Assembly (NCBI GenBank): GCA_029263415.1
Contig: JAJCXN010000020.1
Coordinates: 1-64,000, forward strand
Direction of reading: 5' to 3'
Length of the DNA stretch: 64,000 nucleotides
DNA from: Acidobacteriota bacterium
Lineage (GTDB): Bacteria; Acidobacteriota; Thermoanaerobaculia; Multivoradales; Multivoraceae
Positions 1 to 8,259 of the stretch are shown here, piece by piece. The stretch's first letter is position 1. Each line of letters opens with the position of its first letter. Under the pieces are notes generated by a model that had not been told where the DNA came from, did no database searches, and worked only from the letters and a program-made list of their open reading frames with translations. The position numbers and the translations under genes were made by a program.

Positions 1-9
1 AACCATTGG

Positions 10-142
10 TCAGTTGTTCTTGCTGCCTCCCTTCTTCCTTGGAGCGCTAGCCTTTTCCCTTTTGAGTTTGTCCTTTGTGCGGTAGCTGGTGACGTCGAAT
101 TCCAGGATTGCTGAGTGATGGACTACACGGTCGATGACCGAA
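10..142 (-). mobile_element. Remnant of IS21-type IstB (C-terminal end only)
   Basis: The minus strand encodes a peptide with the C-terminal signature of the IS21 helper ATPase IstB: IDRVVHHSAILEF followed by TSYRTKDK and a basic tail ending at a stop at 10-12. In IstB this segment follows the AAA+ core; none of the core (Walker A/B) is present here. The homology begins abruptly near 142, exactly where the reading frame of the upstream heme c protein fragment loses its own homology. Seen: the motif and the abrupt junction. Inferred: an insertion or deletion left only the 3' end of an IS21-family element. No istA or terminal repeat is visible in the window. Confidence 0.65.
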
Positions 143-407
143 CTTCGTTGTAGGTCCGCAGAGCCATCGGTGCGACAGACCTCGGCGCATGACATCCCGT
201 GCAGTGGGATTCGAAGATCGGCGCCACCGTTTCCCAGGTCAAACCATCGTCGGCCGGACTTGTGACTGAGGCACCCGAGGAGGTTGAGAGCACCAGCGAC
301 GCAGGGAGCCAGAAGAGCGGCACGGTCAACGTCTTACCCGCTATTGAAAGCCACCTTCGAAACCGACGCGTACGGTCAGTTGACACTTCGCTGCAAGCGG
401 TTCTCAT
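143..407 (-). pseudogene. Truncated cytochrome c-type domain protein (5' fragment)
   Basis: The open frame runs on to a stop at 123. It has a hydrophobic export segment (LTVPLFWLPASLVLST) and a single heme c motif CTGCH followed by APMALRTYNEVR. The intact protein at 45800-47434 has the matching CTSCH and IAPMALRSYDEVRPW, so this is a paralogous N-terminus. Homology stops right after NEVR, where the next residues should be PWAK; the frame then runs into sequence that, in another frame, is IstB-like. The copper monooxygenase-like part of the full family is therefore missing. Most likely a gene cut by an IS21 insertion or deletion event; a chimeric assembly join at the contig end is the alternative. 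Confidence 0.6.
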
Positions 408-713
408 CGCGATGGTCCCCTTGGCCTGTGAGATGTTCGCGATCCGGCAGGTCGTCCAATCGTCTGCCCTGGATGCGCCCTTGGAATCCCATTCTGTCAG
501 GGAAGTTGTCCAACCTTGTGAGGCTGGACGAGACCGGGGCTTCAGGACGGCCCGCGCACAAGCCGATCTTCACGGTGCTTGAAACCAATGTCCTGGTGCC
601 CATGTCTTCGCCGAATCGGCCCGCGATCGAGATACTGCCTTTGGTGTCGAGGCGCAATCTGTAGGCTCGCGGCGAGGCTGAGTCACGGCCAGCGACCGTT
701 GCAGGAAGAGCGT
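408..713. other. Intergenic, no gene recognised
   Basis: About 300 bp upstream of the broken cytochrome gene and downstream of the M28 peptidase. Open frames exist on both strands but none shows a domain, signal peptide or convincing ribosome binding site. I see no clear terminator hairpin. Confidence 0.4.
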
Positions 714-3008
714 TTAGAAGGCGACTCGCACCGACACCAGGGTTCCATCACCGGTCGCGACCGGGACTGCTGAGTTAGGTCGTGCCGCACGCAGAAATCT
801 CCCTTGTTCTGGTAGATCGTAGGAGCGATCACTAAGCCAGATGCTTCGCTTCTGTGCGTCATCAAAGACAAGTTCAAACTCAACTCCGGTCGCTGGCATC
901 GTCCACACAGTAACCACCTCGTATCCGGTGACAAACAACGGTCTGTCCGTCTGATCGGGCGGTACGACTACACCATCGATGCGCCACTCGGTTGGCGCCT
1001 CGTCGGTTTCAAACACGGCCTGCAGGACGGGAGCACCACGTCGAGAGTTGACTTGAGCCCGGATGTGGCGCCGTCCTTGCTCGTCGATACGTTCGTCGCG
1101 CAGTTCGAAGTCCGGTGACGAAAAGTCCGGCTTTGAGGCAGCCCAACGCGAGCCGACTTCGGCGGTGGACCAGGGGAGCGCCCTAACGGTCTCCGCTCCG
1201 AAGCCGATCTGCTCGAGCTCTTGAGGCACTGGCGATCCTGTGTAGATCCAGTCAGCCGTCTGCTCATCAGTGTCGGCCACGTACAGCAGGCTGCCCCATT
1301 GCGGATGTGTGGTCGAAAAGGCGGGCGACCGCGCCCCGATCGCAAGCGAGAGCGTGGCCAATACGAGGAAAGCGGCTGGCCAAGCCCACGGCCGCTTTGC
1401 AGCTAGCAGAAGGGGTAGTGCAGGCGTCAGTGCCAGAGCAAAGAAGGCCGCCATCGGTGGCATGTTGCCAAGGCCGATGAGATCCAGCACAAGAACGAGC
1501 AGTGGAAGCCACACGATGATCGTGACCGCAGCGGGCACGCCCCACGCGACTGCGACCGCAAGCCGGCGCGATCGCCCGGTCCACCGCGTACTTACCAGAG
1601 CGAAGCCACCGAGTGCGGTCGCCCCCAGCGGTACTGAGAAGAGGTAGCCGAAACCTGGCGCTAACAAGCTGACACTCACGGCAAGCGCACACCACCAGCA
1701 TCCGGTGCCGCCCCAGAAGCCGTAGGACCCGGCGCGCCGCCGAAACAGCAAGCAAAACGCGAACATGAACATCGCCGCTACCGCAGCAAATCCTAAAACA
1801 GTCGGCCAAGGGTCGCTCACCCACACCAGGGGTAGAGGCGTCGCCGCCTTGCGTAGGGCATTCGCCACAGCGCAACCGAAGAACGTTGTGATCATCGCTA
1901 GGGGAAATCCGGCCGCTCCCCACAGTAGCTGCCGCCCAGTGACGTCTCCCCGTTTTCTCACTCGCACCAAGAGGACCAGAAAGCATGCCGACACAACAAG
2001 AGCGATGGCCCCACTGCCGCGTTCCGGCCAGCGCAAGACCAGTGGTCCGATCGATACGAACGTCAAACGGCCGATGTCCTCTGCACCAGCGCCAGCGGCG
2101 AGTGCGCGCGCGACCGCTAGTGCTTGATCGCCTTGCTGTTGCAAGCTGCCGGGGTTGAGGTGCGCGAGATCGTCGCGCGTGGTGTGGTAGTGCCGGATAT
2201 TGCGCGCAAAACCAAACATGACTCCGGGCACGTCGAGGCGTTCATAGACAGCAAGATCATTGGTGTTCGGTAACAGCGCGCTGATCGCCCGGAGTGCCGA
2301 TCCACCGGGAACGCGGCCTCCAGCTGCTGCAAACGGAGCGAGCACCTGACGGTCGTCACCCTGGGTGTAGGCGGGGAAACTCGATCCGCTCGACCCCCGC
2401 GCGTCAAGATTGACCACCGCGCGCACGTCCGCTGCCCAGGGATGATGTTCGACGAATGCGGTGGCTCCGAGTAGCCCAGCCTCCTCGCCATCATTGAATA
2501 GGAAGATCAACGAGCGTTCAGGCGACGCCCCAGTTGCGAACATCCGCGCCACCTCAACGAGAACAGCAACTCCAGACATCGGATCTGCGGCGCCAGGCGT
2601 GGCCGGCTGGGTGTCGTAGTGGGAGTTCAATAAGAGTGCGTCGCTGCTCTTTCCTTCAATGCGCACAAGCACGTTGTTCACGGTCCCGCAGTATCGACGG
2701 AATGAGCCGCACACGAACCGCGACTGGATCTCGGGCGACAAGCCAGCGCTCTTGAGCGACTCGATGATCCGGGCCCGGACGTCCGCATTTTCGCGGCTCC
2801 CGATCGGGTGCGGTTCACCGGTGCCCATGAGCTTGCCGAGGGTGTCGAACGCGCGAATCCCCGGGAAAGCTCCGGCGGGCCCTCGGTCTTCTTGTGGGGT
2901 TGGAGTTTGCAGTACCCAAGCGGAGATGCCGAACGAAACCAGGAGGGTAGCGGCAAGCGCCAGAGATCCGAATGTTGACGGCGTTAACGTTTTGGGTGAG
3001 TCCATCAT
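714..3008 (-). CDS. M28-family zinc metallopeptidase with membrane domain
   Basis: A 764-residue membrane-anchored aminopeptidase-like enzyme. After an N-terminal membrane segment (LALAATLLVSFGISAWVL), the M28 catalytic domain shows the zinc-binding pattern: HYD in LLLNSHYDTQ, an Asp in AADPMSG, the Glu pair in NDGEEAGLLGA, Asp in NLDARGSSG and a late His in RHYHTTRDDL. The second half holds about eight hydrophobic segments and then a soluble C-terminal domain, an architecture like eukaryotic ERMP1-type and vacuolar membrane proteases. The ATG at 3008 was chosen because AGCAGG lies just upstream and the longer frame would run into the preceding TetR gene; the adjacent ATG at 3005 is also possible. 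It starts 26 bp after the TetR stop, so the two are probably co-transcribed. Substrate unknown. Confidence 0.88.
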   Translation of the reverse strand: MMDSPKTLTPSTFGSLALAATLLVSFGISAWVLQTPTPQEDRGPAGAFPGIRAFDTLGKLMGTGEPHPIGSRENADVRARIIESLKSAGLSPEIQSRFVCGSFRRYCGTVNNVLVRIEGKSSDALLLNSHYDTQPATPGAADPMSGVAVLVEVARMFATGASPERSLIFLFNDGEEAGLLGATAFVEHHPWAADVRAVVNLDARGSSGSSFPAYTQGDDRQVLAPFAAAGGRVPGGSALRAISALLPNTNDLAVYERLDVPGVMFGFARNIRHYHTTRDDLAHLNPGSLQQQGDQALAVARALAAGAGAEDIGRLTFVSIGPLVLRWPERGSGAIALVVSACFLVLLVRVRKRGDVTGRQLLWGAAGFPLAMITTFFGCAVANALRKAATPLPLVWVSDPWPTVLGFAAVAAMFMFAFCLLFRRRAGSYGFWGGTGCWWCALAVSVSLLAPGFGYLFSVPLGATALGGFALVSTRWTGRSRRLAVAVAWGVPAAVTIIVWLPLLVLVLDLIGLGNMPPMAAFFALALTPALPLLLAAKRPWAWPAAFLVLATLSLAIGARSPAFSTTHPQWGSLLYVADTDEQTADWIYTGSPVPQELEQIGFGAETVRALPWSTAEVGSRWAASKPDFSSPDFELRDERIDEQGRRHIRAQVNSRRGAPVLQAVFETDEAPTEWRIDGVVVPPDQTDRPLFVTGYEVVTVWTMPATGVEFELVFDDAQKRSIWLSDRSYDLPEQGRFLRAARPNSAVPVATGDGTLVSVRVAF
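2974..2988. promoter_or_regulatory. Imperfect second copy of the TetR candidate operator
   Basis: GTTGAC-GGC-GTTAAC lies within the first dozen codons of the M28 gene. It matches the perfect palindrome at 3646-3660 at 11 of 12 arm positions with the same 3-bp spacer. It could be a secondary binding site acting as a roadblock, or chance within codons for TLTPST. Confidence 0.35.
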
Positions 3009-3033
3009 TGTGCCTGCTTTCCCCAATCGGGGC

Positions 3034-3645
3034 TTAAGAGGGTTCGCGACGCAAACCGTCAAATAGGTGATCCATTGACGTGTGCCAGGTCCGGCGGAAG
3101 ACGGTCTCATCGCCGCCGAAACGACCTTGAAGGTGCAGGGCGATCAAGCCGTGTGCCTGCGCCCAAACCGTGATGGCGACGCTGGCGGGTTCGAGCCCTT
3201 CCGGCATTGCTCCGGTGTGGATGCACTCACGAACTCGATCGATCAAGAGGCCGAAGTTGGGCGAACGCATTTCGAGCGGTAGATGGTCGGGATCGGTGCG
3301 TCCACGTAAGAAGAACAAGACTTCGTACGCCGAGGTCTCACTCAAGGCAAACTGTTGGAGCGCGTCAAGGGTGCCTTGGAAGCGAGACCAGGGATCCGGT
3401 GCGTCCATGCCATGCCGCAGATAACCACCTAAACGATGGTTGGCTTCATTGATGACCATCTTGACTAGCGCCGCTTTGTCCGGGTAGTGGCGGTAGATGG
3501 CCGTTGCCGAGATCCCAATCTCATCCGCAACGCGACGCATGGTCATGGCACCGAGGCCTTCTTTGAGGCAGATGGACCGCGCCACGTCGAGGATCTGCTC
3601 CTTGCGGGATCGCGGCGGGTTGTGGCCAGTGGTTTCGATGGTCAT
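3034..3645 (-). CDS. TetR-family transcriptional regulator
   Basis: A 203-residue repressor-type protein. The N-terminal helix-turn-helix is clear: RKEQILDVARSICLKEGLG, then MTMRRVADEIGISATAIYRH, the standard TetR recognition-helix pattern ending YRHYPDKAALV. The C-terminal half is a helical ligand-binding domain with WAQAHGLIALHLQGR, typical of TetR C-terminal families. The ATG at 3645 begins the compact family-length protein; the longer upstream frame adds 40 unrelated residues. No Shine-Dalgarno lies before this ATG: the space is filled by a GTTAAC palindrome, suggesting a leaderless transcript or an undetected start. The gene precedes the M28 peptidase on the same strand and likely regulates itself and that gene. 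Ligand unknown. Confidence 0.88.
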   Translation of the reverse strand: MTIETTGHNPPRSRKEQILDVARSICLKEGLGAMTMRRVADEIGISATAIYRHYPDKAALVKMVINEANHRLGGYLRHGMDAPDPWSRFQGTLDALQQFALSETSAYEVLFFLRGRTDPDHLPLEMRSPNFGLLIDRVRECIHTGAMPEGLEPASVAITVWAQAHGLIALHLQGRFGGDETVFRRTWHTSMDHLFDGLRREPS

Positions 3646-3660
3646 GTTAACGATGTTAAC
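3646..3660. promoter_or_regulatory. Palindromic candidate TetR operator at the start codon
   Basis: GTTAAC-GAT-GTTAAC is a perfect inverted repeat (6-bp arms, 3-bp spacer) directly abutting the TetR ATG on the minus strand. Position and symmetry fit autoregulation; each arm is itself palindromic. Binding is an inference. Confidence 0.55.
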
Positions 3661-3671
3661 ACACTCTCTTG

Positions 3672-3935
3672 TCAGTGAGCGTCTTCTGACCTGCTCTCTT
3701 GCGGTTGCGGTTGCGCAGCAGGGATCCAGTGCTTGTACACATTCACGGCCGCGAACAGATGCCAAGCGAACTGGTCTGGATAGTGGACTGCAAGGTTCGT
3801 GTCGCTCGGCGGGTACTCACTGATTGCCGACAGCCACCCCGCGCTCATGGAAAGTGCATCGCGCCGATCACGAGTCATGTTGCAATACGGATCGTCGTTC
3901 TCCTCGTCAGTGGGATCCCGCTGATGAAATCCCAA
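3672..3935 (-). CDS. Small hypothetical protein, possible gene remnant
   Basis: An 87-residue frame on the same strand as, and 26 bp upstream of, the TetR gene. The central part (DQFAWHLFAAVNVYKHW) recalls the FAW-x-x-F-x-x-x-N signature of larger uncharacterised secreted proteins, but nothing follows it apart from a Gln/Ser-rich tail and the stop. There is no convincing signal peptide or Shine-Dalgarno. It may be the leftover 5' part of a longer gene or a fortuitous frame; I cannot assign a function. Confidence 0.3.
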   Translation of the reverse strand: MGFHQRDPTDEENDDPYCNMTRDRRDALSMSAGWLSAISEYPPSDTNLAVHYPDQFAWHLFAAVNVYKHWIPAAQPQPQESRSEDAH

Positions 3936-4287
3936 AGTCGTCGGGACGCCTCTCTATGGGCGCTCTACCTGAGATAGACCACATCGAATGCCGAGGCCGG
4001 ACGCGGAGAAGCGCGGAACCATCTGGCGTGCTGCAGAGCCCAAGGTGACTGGCAGAGGCAGCCCTGGCAACAAAGCCGGGTGAGCAGATCGAAGGCTGGA
4101 CAGCTGACCCTAGGCAGAGCTAGCAGCATACGGAGTCGCGATCGGCTTCACCTCGCGATGTCTGCAATAACTCCGCTCCGGATGCCCTAAAAATTCCGAT
4201 CGCCTGCCCAGGCTCTGGTGTTAGCCAATCACGATCGGCGAGGAGTGGGGCTCCTGGATCTCCTGGCTACAAGGCGGTGTGGCAGGC
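3936..4287. other. Intergenic, no gene recognised
   Basis: About 350 bp between the small hypothetical frame and the 3' end of the kinase-NACHT gene. No coding frame with recognisable features, no obvious repeat and no clear terminator. Confidence 0.4.
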
Positions 4288-7200
4288 CTACTCTTCGTGC
4301 GCGAAGAACTTCTGCAACGTTGGGTGTAAGAACAGGTACGCGTTTCCAGTTCGGAGCACCAATCCCCGTCTCTCGGCGAGGGCTAGAGTCTGTGCCAGTG
4401 CAAGCGGTAGTCCCTCTCGCATCCGGAGTACCAAACGCAAGGACAGGTGCTTAACGATCTCGGTGCCGCCGAACCAGAAGAAGCCAATCACTCCTGCAAC
4501 AAATGGTGCGCCGTAGCTCCGTACCGACTGATTGAAGAGCTGGAACGAACCCGGATCAGGCTCAATGAGCCTGAGGGAAAGCTGTCCCAAAAGACCAGAG
4601 AAGAGCAGCAAGAGCGAACCACCGAGCGCGGCATTGCGAAACGCCACTTTGGTTCCCTGGTTGACTCTGGCAATGGGGTCTATGGACCTACCACTCAGTC
4701 CAAACACCCCAACAAAGAAACCACCCATCGTGAGCAGCCAGCGCTCTGCGACGACTGGTGCATCGGCCTGCCCTCCGAGGAGCACCAGGGCCAGTATCGG
4801 TACCGACCCTGCGGCAACCAACAAGCCTAGTCCAAGCAGGGCACCTCGGTGTGACCAAGCTACGCGCGAGGCCGGTGCCACTTCGGTGCTGCGAGATCGG
4901 GCATGCCGGGGCAACCCGTAGAGCAATGTGAGAGGTAATGGGAAGGCGAGCATCGCACGAAAGTCAACCGCCGACTTCAGCAGCAAGTTGGCTATCAAGA
5001 ACAGGCACAGAACAAGGCTTGTCGGGACCACCAGCACGTAGGTCGCTTTCCATATCCTGCCGTGGAGGTTCAGTTCGGTCCTTGCCCAGTCGAGTGCGCC
5101 CACCAAAGCGCCCAGAGACAGGCCCAGCAGAGTCAAGTAGCCGAGCTGGTTCTGGTCCGCACCTATCAGCCGACTGACAGCCTCTATGGCCAGTCCAAGC
5201 AGGATTCCTACGATTCCTCGAGATAGGGCAAAGTACGTCAGTCGGTCGCCTCGGCGGGTCAGGAGGCTTGGTTGCAGGTCTTCGATCAGAAACAGAGTCT
5301 CAGACTCAGAAGTCATCTTGCGAGCGATCCACCGCAGAGCGGCTTCGGTTGGTAGCGGTGCGCTAGCCGGTCGCTTTGCCTGCGTGTCTTCGACCGTCCG
5401 AGTTCGATCGACATACGTGGACCACAGGGCTCCTCGCAAGCCCGCCGAGCGGCGCCACTGAGCAGAGACTGCGTCCTGTTGAGTCTCTGCTTCGTCCGGT
5501 GAAGTGCTCTCGTTCTTGCGCAGGCACGTCGCCATCAGACTCAGCATGAGAGGAGTGCGGGCCAGTTTGCGCAACTCTGCGTCCTGCAGCAAGGCGAACT
5601 GGAGCTCGGGCCCCAACGAGCCGAGGCTCTCGAGGTACTCTTGGATCTGCTGCTCGGTGAGCGGTTCAAGACGAATTGCGGTGCCGAGGCTAAGCGGCGT
5701 CTGGTCAGCGAAGTCCGCGGCTTCGGTCTTACCCAAGCCTGCAGCGCTCCGATACTCACTGGTGCGACTGGTGACGATGACGGGAGTCAGGCCGTGTTCT
5801 GCACGATGATCGTTGATCGCCAAGATACACGTGCGCCGCTGCTCAGCCGCCACTTCGTCTAGACCGTCGAGCAGAAGCATCAGGTTCTCATCCTCGAGCC
5901 AACGGGCCGCCATGCGCTTAGGAATCTGGTATTTGCTTCCGAGTTCGCTAATCAACCAGTCGCTGAGAGACTCGAACTGGCGGGACCATGAAGAGAGCTT
6001 AAACACCACCGGCACACTCTCAGCCGCATCATGGCGAGCCTTCTTCAACAGGCTGCGGGCGAGTTGGAGCAGCGTCGTTGTCTTGCCTGCACCAGGGCCT
6101 CCGTGAATCAATAGCGCCCGACCAGACTCTTCGAAGACGTCAGTGATCGGTTTGTCGTGACTCAGCAACTCAGGTTGCCCCGCGGGTAGCTCGACGACAC
6201 GTCCCCAAGGGCTCGACAGAGACGATGGGTCGCGCTGACGCCCGAGGCCAAGGAGCAGATTGCCGTGCAGTGATCTGTCGAAAACTTGATCGATCCAGAA
6301 GCTCTCGACCTTCTCGAGCAGCATGAGTTGGTAGCGCCGCTCTCGGGACGAAGCTGTCTTGGTGCGCCTTGGGCCCTCTTGTCCCAGACGCAAGCCCATC
6401 AGTGCGCTGTGGACTTCCGCAGCAGTCGCGAAGCGCTTCTCGGGATCCTTTTCGAGACAAACCTCAAGTATCGGCACCAATGCCGCCGGCAGGTCTTCTT
6501 CGGATAGCGGATCACTGGTCAGAATCGACTCGAGTAGCGCCACATGAGTGGCGCCCGTGAAAGGGCGTCGACCCATAGCGAGTTCGAAGAGCAGTATTCC
6601 AATGGCGAATACGTCGGCGCGTGCGTCCACTTCGTCTCCGCGCACCTGCTCCGGGGCCATGTACGGGGCGGTTCCAATCCACCGGCCTTCGCCGGTTCTA
6701 GACAGCGTTGAGCCGTCCATTGCCTGGAGGGTTGGTGCGAGCTTTGCCAGACCAAAATCGAGTACCTTGACCTCGCCGTCACCCGACAGCATGACGTTCT
6801 GCGGTTTGAGGTCGCGATGGGTTACACCTTGCAGGTGAGCAGCAGCAACTGCAGACGCTAACTGCAGAGCGATTTCGAGCAGGGGCACGAGCTCCATTCC
6901 GCCACTGGGAAGCTCTTGATCTAGGGTCTCACCCTCGACCAGCTCCATGGTCATGAAAACGGTCCGCTCCGTTTCCTCGATCGAATAGACGGTGACAATG
7001 TTGTGGTGATTGAGGCCTGCTACCACCCGAGCCTCGCGCCGAAAGCGCTCGAGTCGGTGGCTGTCGGTAGCAAGATCCGATGGCAGTACCTTGATCGCTA
7101 CGAGCCGATCAAGCTTCTGATCGCGCGCAGCGTAGACGGCGCCCATGCCGCCTTGTCCAATCTTGCGTTCAACGCGGTAGTGCAGGAGCTGGGTGCCCTG

Positions 7201-7428
7201 CTCGAATCTCGGACCGCCGCCTAATTGGATGTCGATGCCCTCGTAGTCGAGCACGCAGGTCTCGAGCTGCTGACGCAGTTCGGGGGCTTCGGCGCAAAGC
7301 TCGTCCAGGGAAACGCTCTGTCCTGTTTCGGCCACTTCGATGTACCGACACAAGAGTTGCCCAAGAGTCGGAGCAGAGGGCGTTGTGGGCTCGCGCACGT
7401 CATCTCGCTCATGACTCGGTGGACTCAT
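4288..7428 (-). CDS. Membrane Ser/Thr protein kinase-NACHT NTPase fusion
   Basis: A 1046-residue signalling protein. Residues about 84-347 form a Hanks-type kinase: glycine loop GQGGMGAVYA, catalytic Lys113 in VAIKV, HRDLKPQN (Asp206), DFG (Asp224), and APE in GTAPYMAPEQ. A linker with KVESFWIDQVFDRSLHG, as in NACHT-type STAND proteins, follows. Next is a NACHT NTPase: Walker A GGPGAGKT at 443-450 and Walker B in LMLLLDGLDEV. The last third has about eight membrane segments and ends with RTGNAYLFLHPTLQKFFAHE, reminiscent of the effector-side ends of NACHT proteins. The ATG at 7428 overlaps the sigma factor stop (ATGA), so the pair is translationally coupled. Kinase activity is well supported by motifs; what the NACHT part senses is unknown. 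Confidence 0.9.
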   Translation of the reverse strand: MSPPSHERDDVREPTTPSAPTLGQLLCRYIEVAETGQSVSLDELCAEAPELRQQLETCVLDYEGIDIQLGGGPRFEQGTQLLHYRVERKIGQGGMGAVYAARDQKLDRLVAIKVLPSDLATDSHRLERFRREARVVAGLNHHNIVTVYSIEETERTVFMTMELVEGETLDQELPSGGMELVPLLEIALQLASAVAAAHLQGVTHRDLKPQNVMLSGDGEVKVLDFGLAKLAPTLQAMDGSTLSRTGEGRWIGTAPYMAPEQVRGDEVDARADVFAIGILLFELAMGRRPFTGATHVALLESILTSDPLSEEDLPAALVPILEVCLEKDPEKRFATAAEVHSALMGLRLGQEGPRRTKTASSRERRYQLMLLEKVESFWIDQVFDRSLHGNLLLGLGRQRDPSSLSSPWGRVVELPAGQPELLSHDKPITDVFEESGRALLIHGGPGAGKTTTLLQLARSLLKKARHDAAESVPVVFKLSSWSRQFESLSDWLISELGSKYQIPKRMAARWLEDENLMLLLDGLDEVAAEQRRTCILAINDHRAEHGLTPVIVTSRTSEYRSAAGLGKTEAADFADQTPLSLGTAIRLEPLTEQQIQEYLESLGSLGPELQFALLQDAELRKLARTPLMLSLMATCLRKNESTSPDEAETQQDAVSAQWRRSAGLRGALWSTYVDRTRTVEDTQAKRPASAPLPTEAALRWIARKMTSESETLFLIEDLQPSLLTRRGDRLTYFALSRGIVGILLGLAIEAVSRLIGADQNQLGYLTLLGLSLGALVGALDWARTELNLHGRIWKATYVLVVPTSLVLCLFLIANLLLKSAVDFRAMLAFPLPLTLLYGLPRHARSRSTEVAPASRVAWSHRGALLGLGLLVAAGSVPILALVLLGGQADAPVVAERWLLTMGGFFVGVFGLSGRSIDPIARVNQGTKVAFRNAALGGSLLLLFSGLLGQLSLRLIEPDPGSFQLFNQSVRSYGAPFVAGVIGFFWFGGTEIVKHLSLRLVLRMREGLPLALAQTLALAERRGLVLRTGNAYLFLHPTLQKFFAHEE

Positions 7429-8024
7429 TCTGCCTCGCGCATCTGTAGCGTTAGCTGGGTCATGGCGCGTGCAAAGAGCTTCCGGCAAGCCTCGCCCGAT
7501 CGCCCCAGGCGTTCGGCAATCTGTGGAAAGCTGAGCTCTTCCAGTCGGCGAAGAACGATGACTTCTCGATGGTCCTCGGTCAGCTTCTCGAGCTCAGACT
7601 CCAGACGCTCTAGGCGATGTTCGAAACCTAGCCGGCTGACCTCAGATCGGACTAGCCGATCGAGTATGGGGTCTCCTTCACTCAACGGAACCGTGCGGCC
7701 AGCGTCTCGTTTCTGGCGGCCATGAAAGTTCGCTTGTGCGCGAATTTCGTTGCCCGCGATCGTTCCTAGCCAGGCCATCAATGCTCCGCTCTGGGTGCCT
7801 TGATATTGGTCGAGGTGCACAAAGGCGCGCAGCAGCGTCGCCTGCAGCACGTCGCGCGACTCCAACCGGTTGCGCAGTGACGGTCCCATGCGCAGACGGA
7901 TCAATTGATGCAAACGAGGGCCGAACTGTTCGACGACCTTGCTCATTGTGCCTGGTTCACCGGAGCTGGCTCGAGACAGCAATTTGAAGCCGTCGTCTTC
8001 TGGGTGCGTCTTCTTTGCTATCAC
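7425..8024 (-). CDS. ECF-type RNA polymerase sigma factor
   Basis: A 199-residue sigma-70 family protein of the ECF class. Region 2 is seen in SRDVLQATLLRAFVHLDQYQ, with WLGTIAGNEIR, and region 4 in EDHREVIVLRRLEELSFPQIAERLGRSGEACRKLFARA, the promoter -35 binding helix-turn-helix (quoted in parts by its key residues: E-DHREV, LSFPQIAERLG). The start is a GTG at 8024. It forms an operon with the kinase-NACHT gene (4-bp overlap). Sigma factors of this type paired with a Ser/Thr kinase are known in Planctomycetes and Acidobacteria, where phosphorylation is proposed to replace an anti-sigma factor; no anti-sigma gene is visible here. Its target promoters cannot be read from this window. Confidence 0.88.
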   Translation of the reverse strand: MIAKKTHPEDDGFKLLSRASSGEPGTMSKVVEQFGPRLHQLIRLRMGPSLRNRLESRDVLQATLLRAFVHLDQYQGTQSGALMAWLGTIAGNEIRAQANFHGRQKRDAGRTVPLSEGDPILDRLVRSEVSRLGFEHRLERLESELEKLTEDHREVIVLRRLEELSFPQIAERLGRSGEACRKLFARAMTQLTLQMREAE

Positions 8025-8259
8025 GGGTTACTCGGGCAACTTGCAAAGGACAGTTGATTAGCTATGGCGCTCCGCTGGGGACACCGGGAACATAAGGCCT
8101 GATGAATAACATTGTATCGAGTCGGTGCGCCCGCCTCTGGAACAATCGCGCGCTCTGGCCTCGTCGACGTGAATGATGTGATCGGCGTGGGGACTTGATC
8201 TCTCAGTTGGAGGCATAGCACCGACGTTCGGTGCGTCCGTCGGCGACGCGGCTTCCCGG

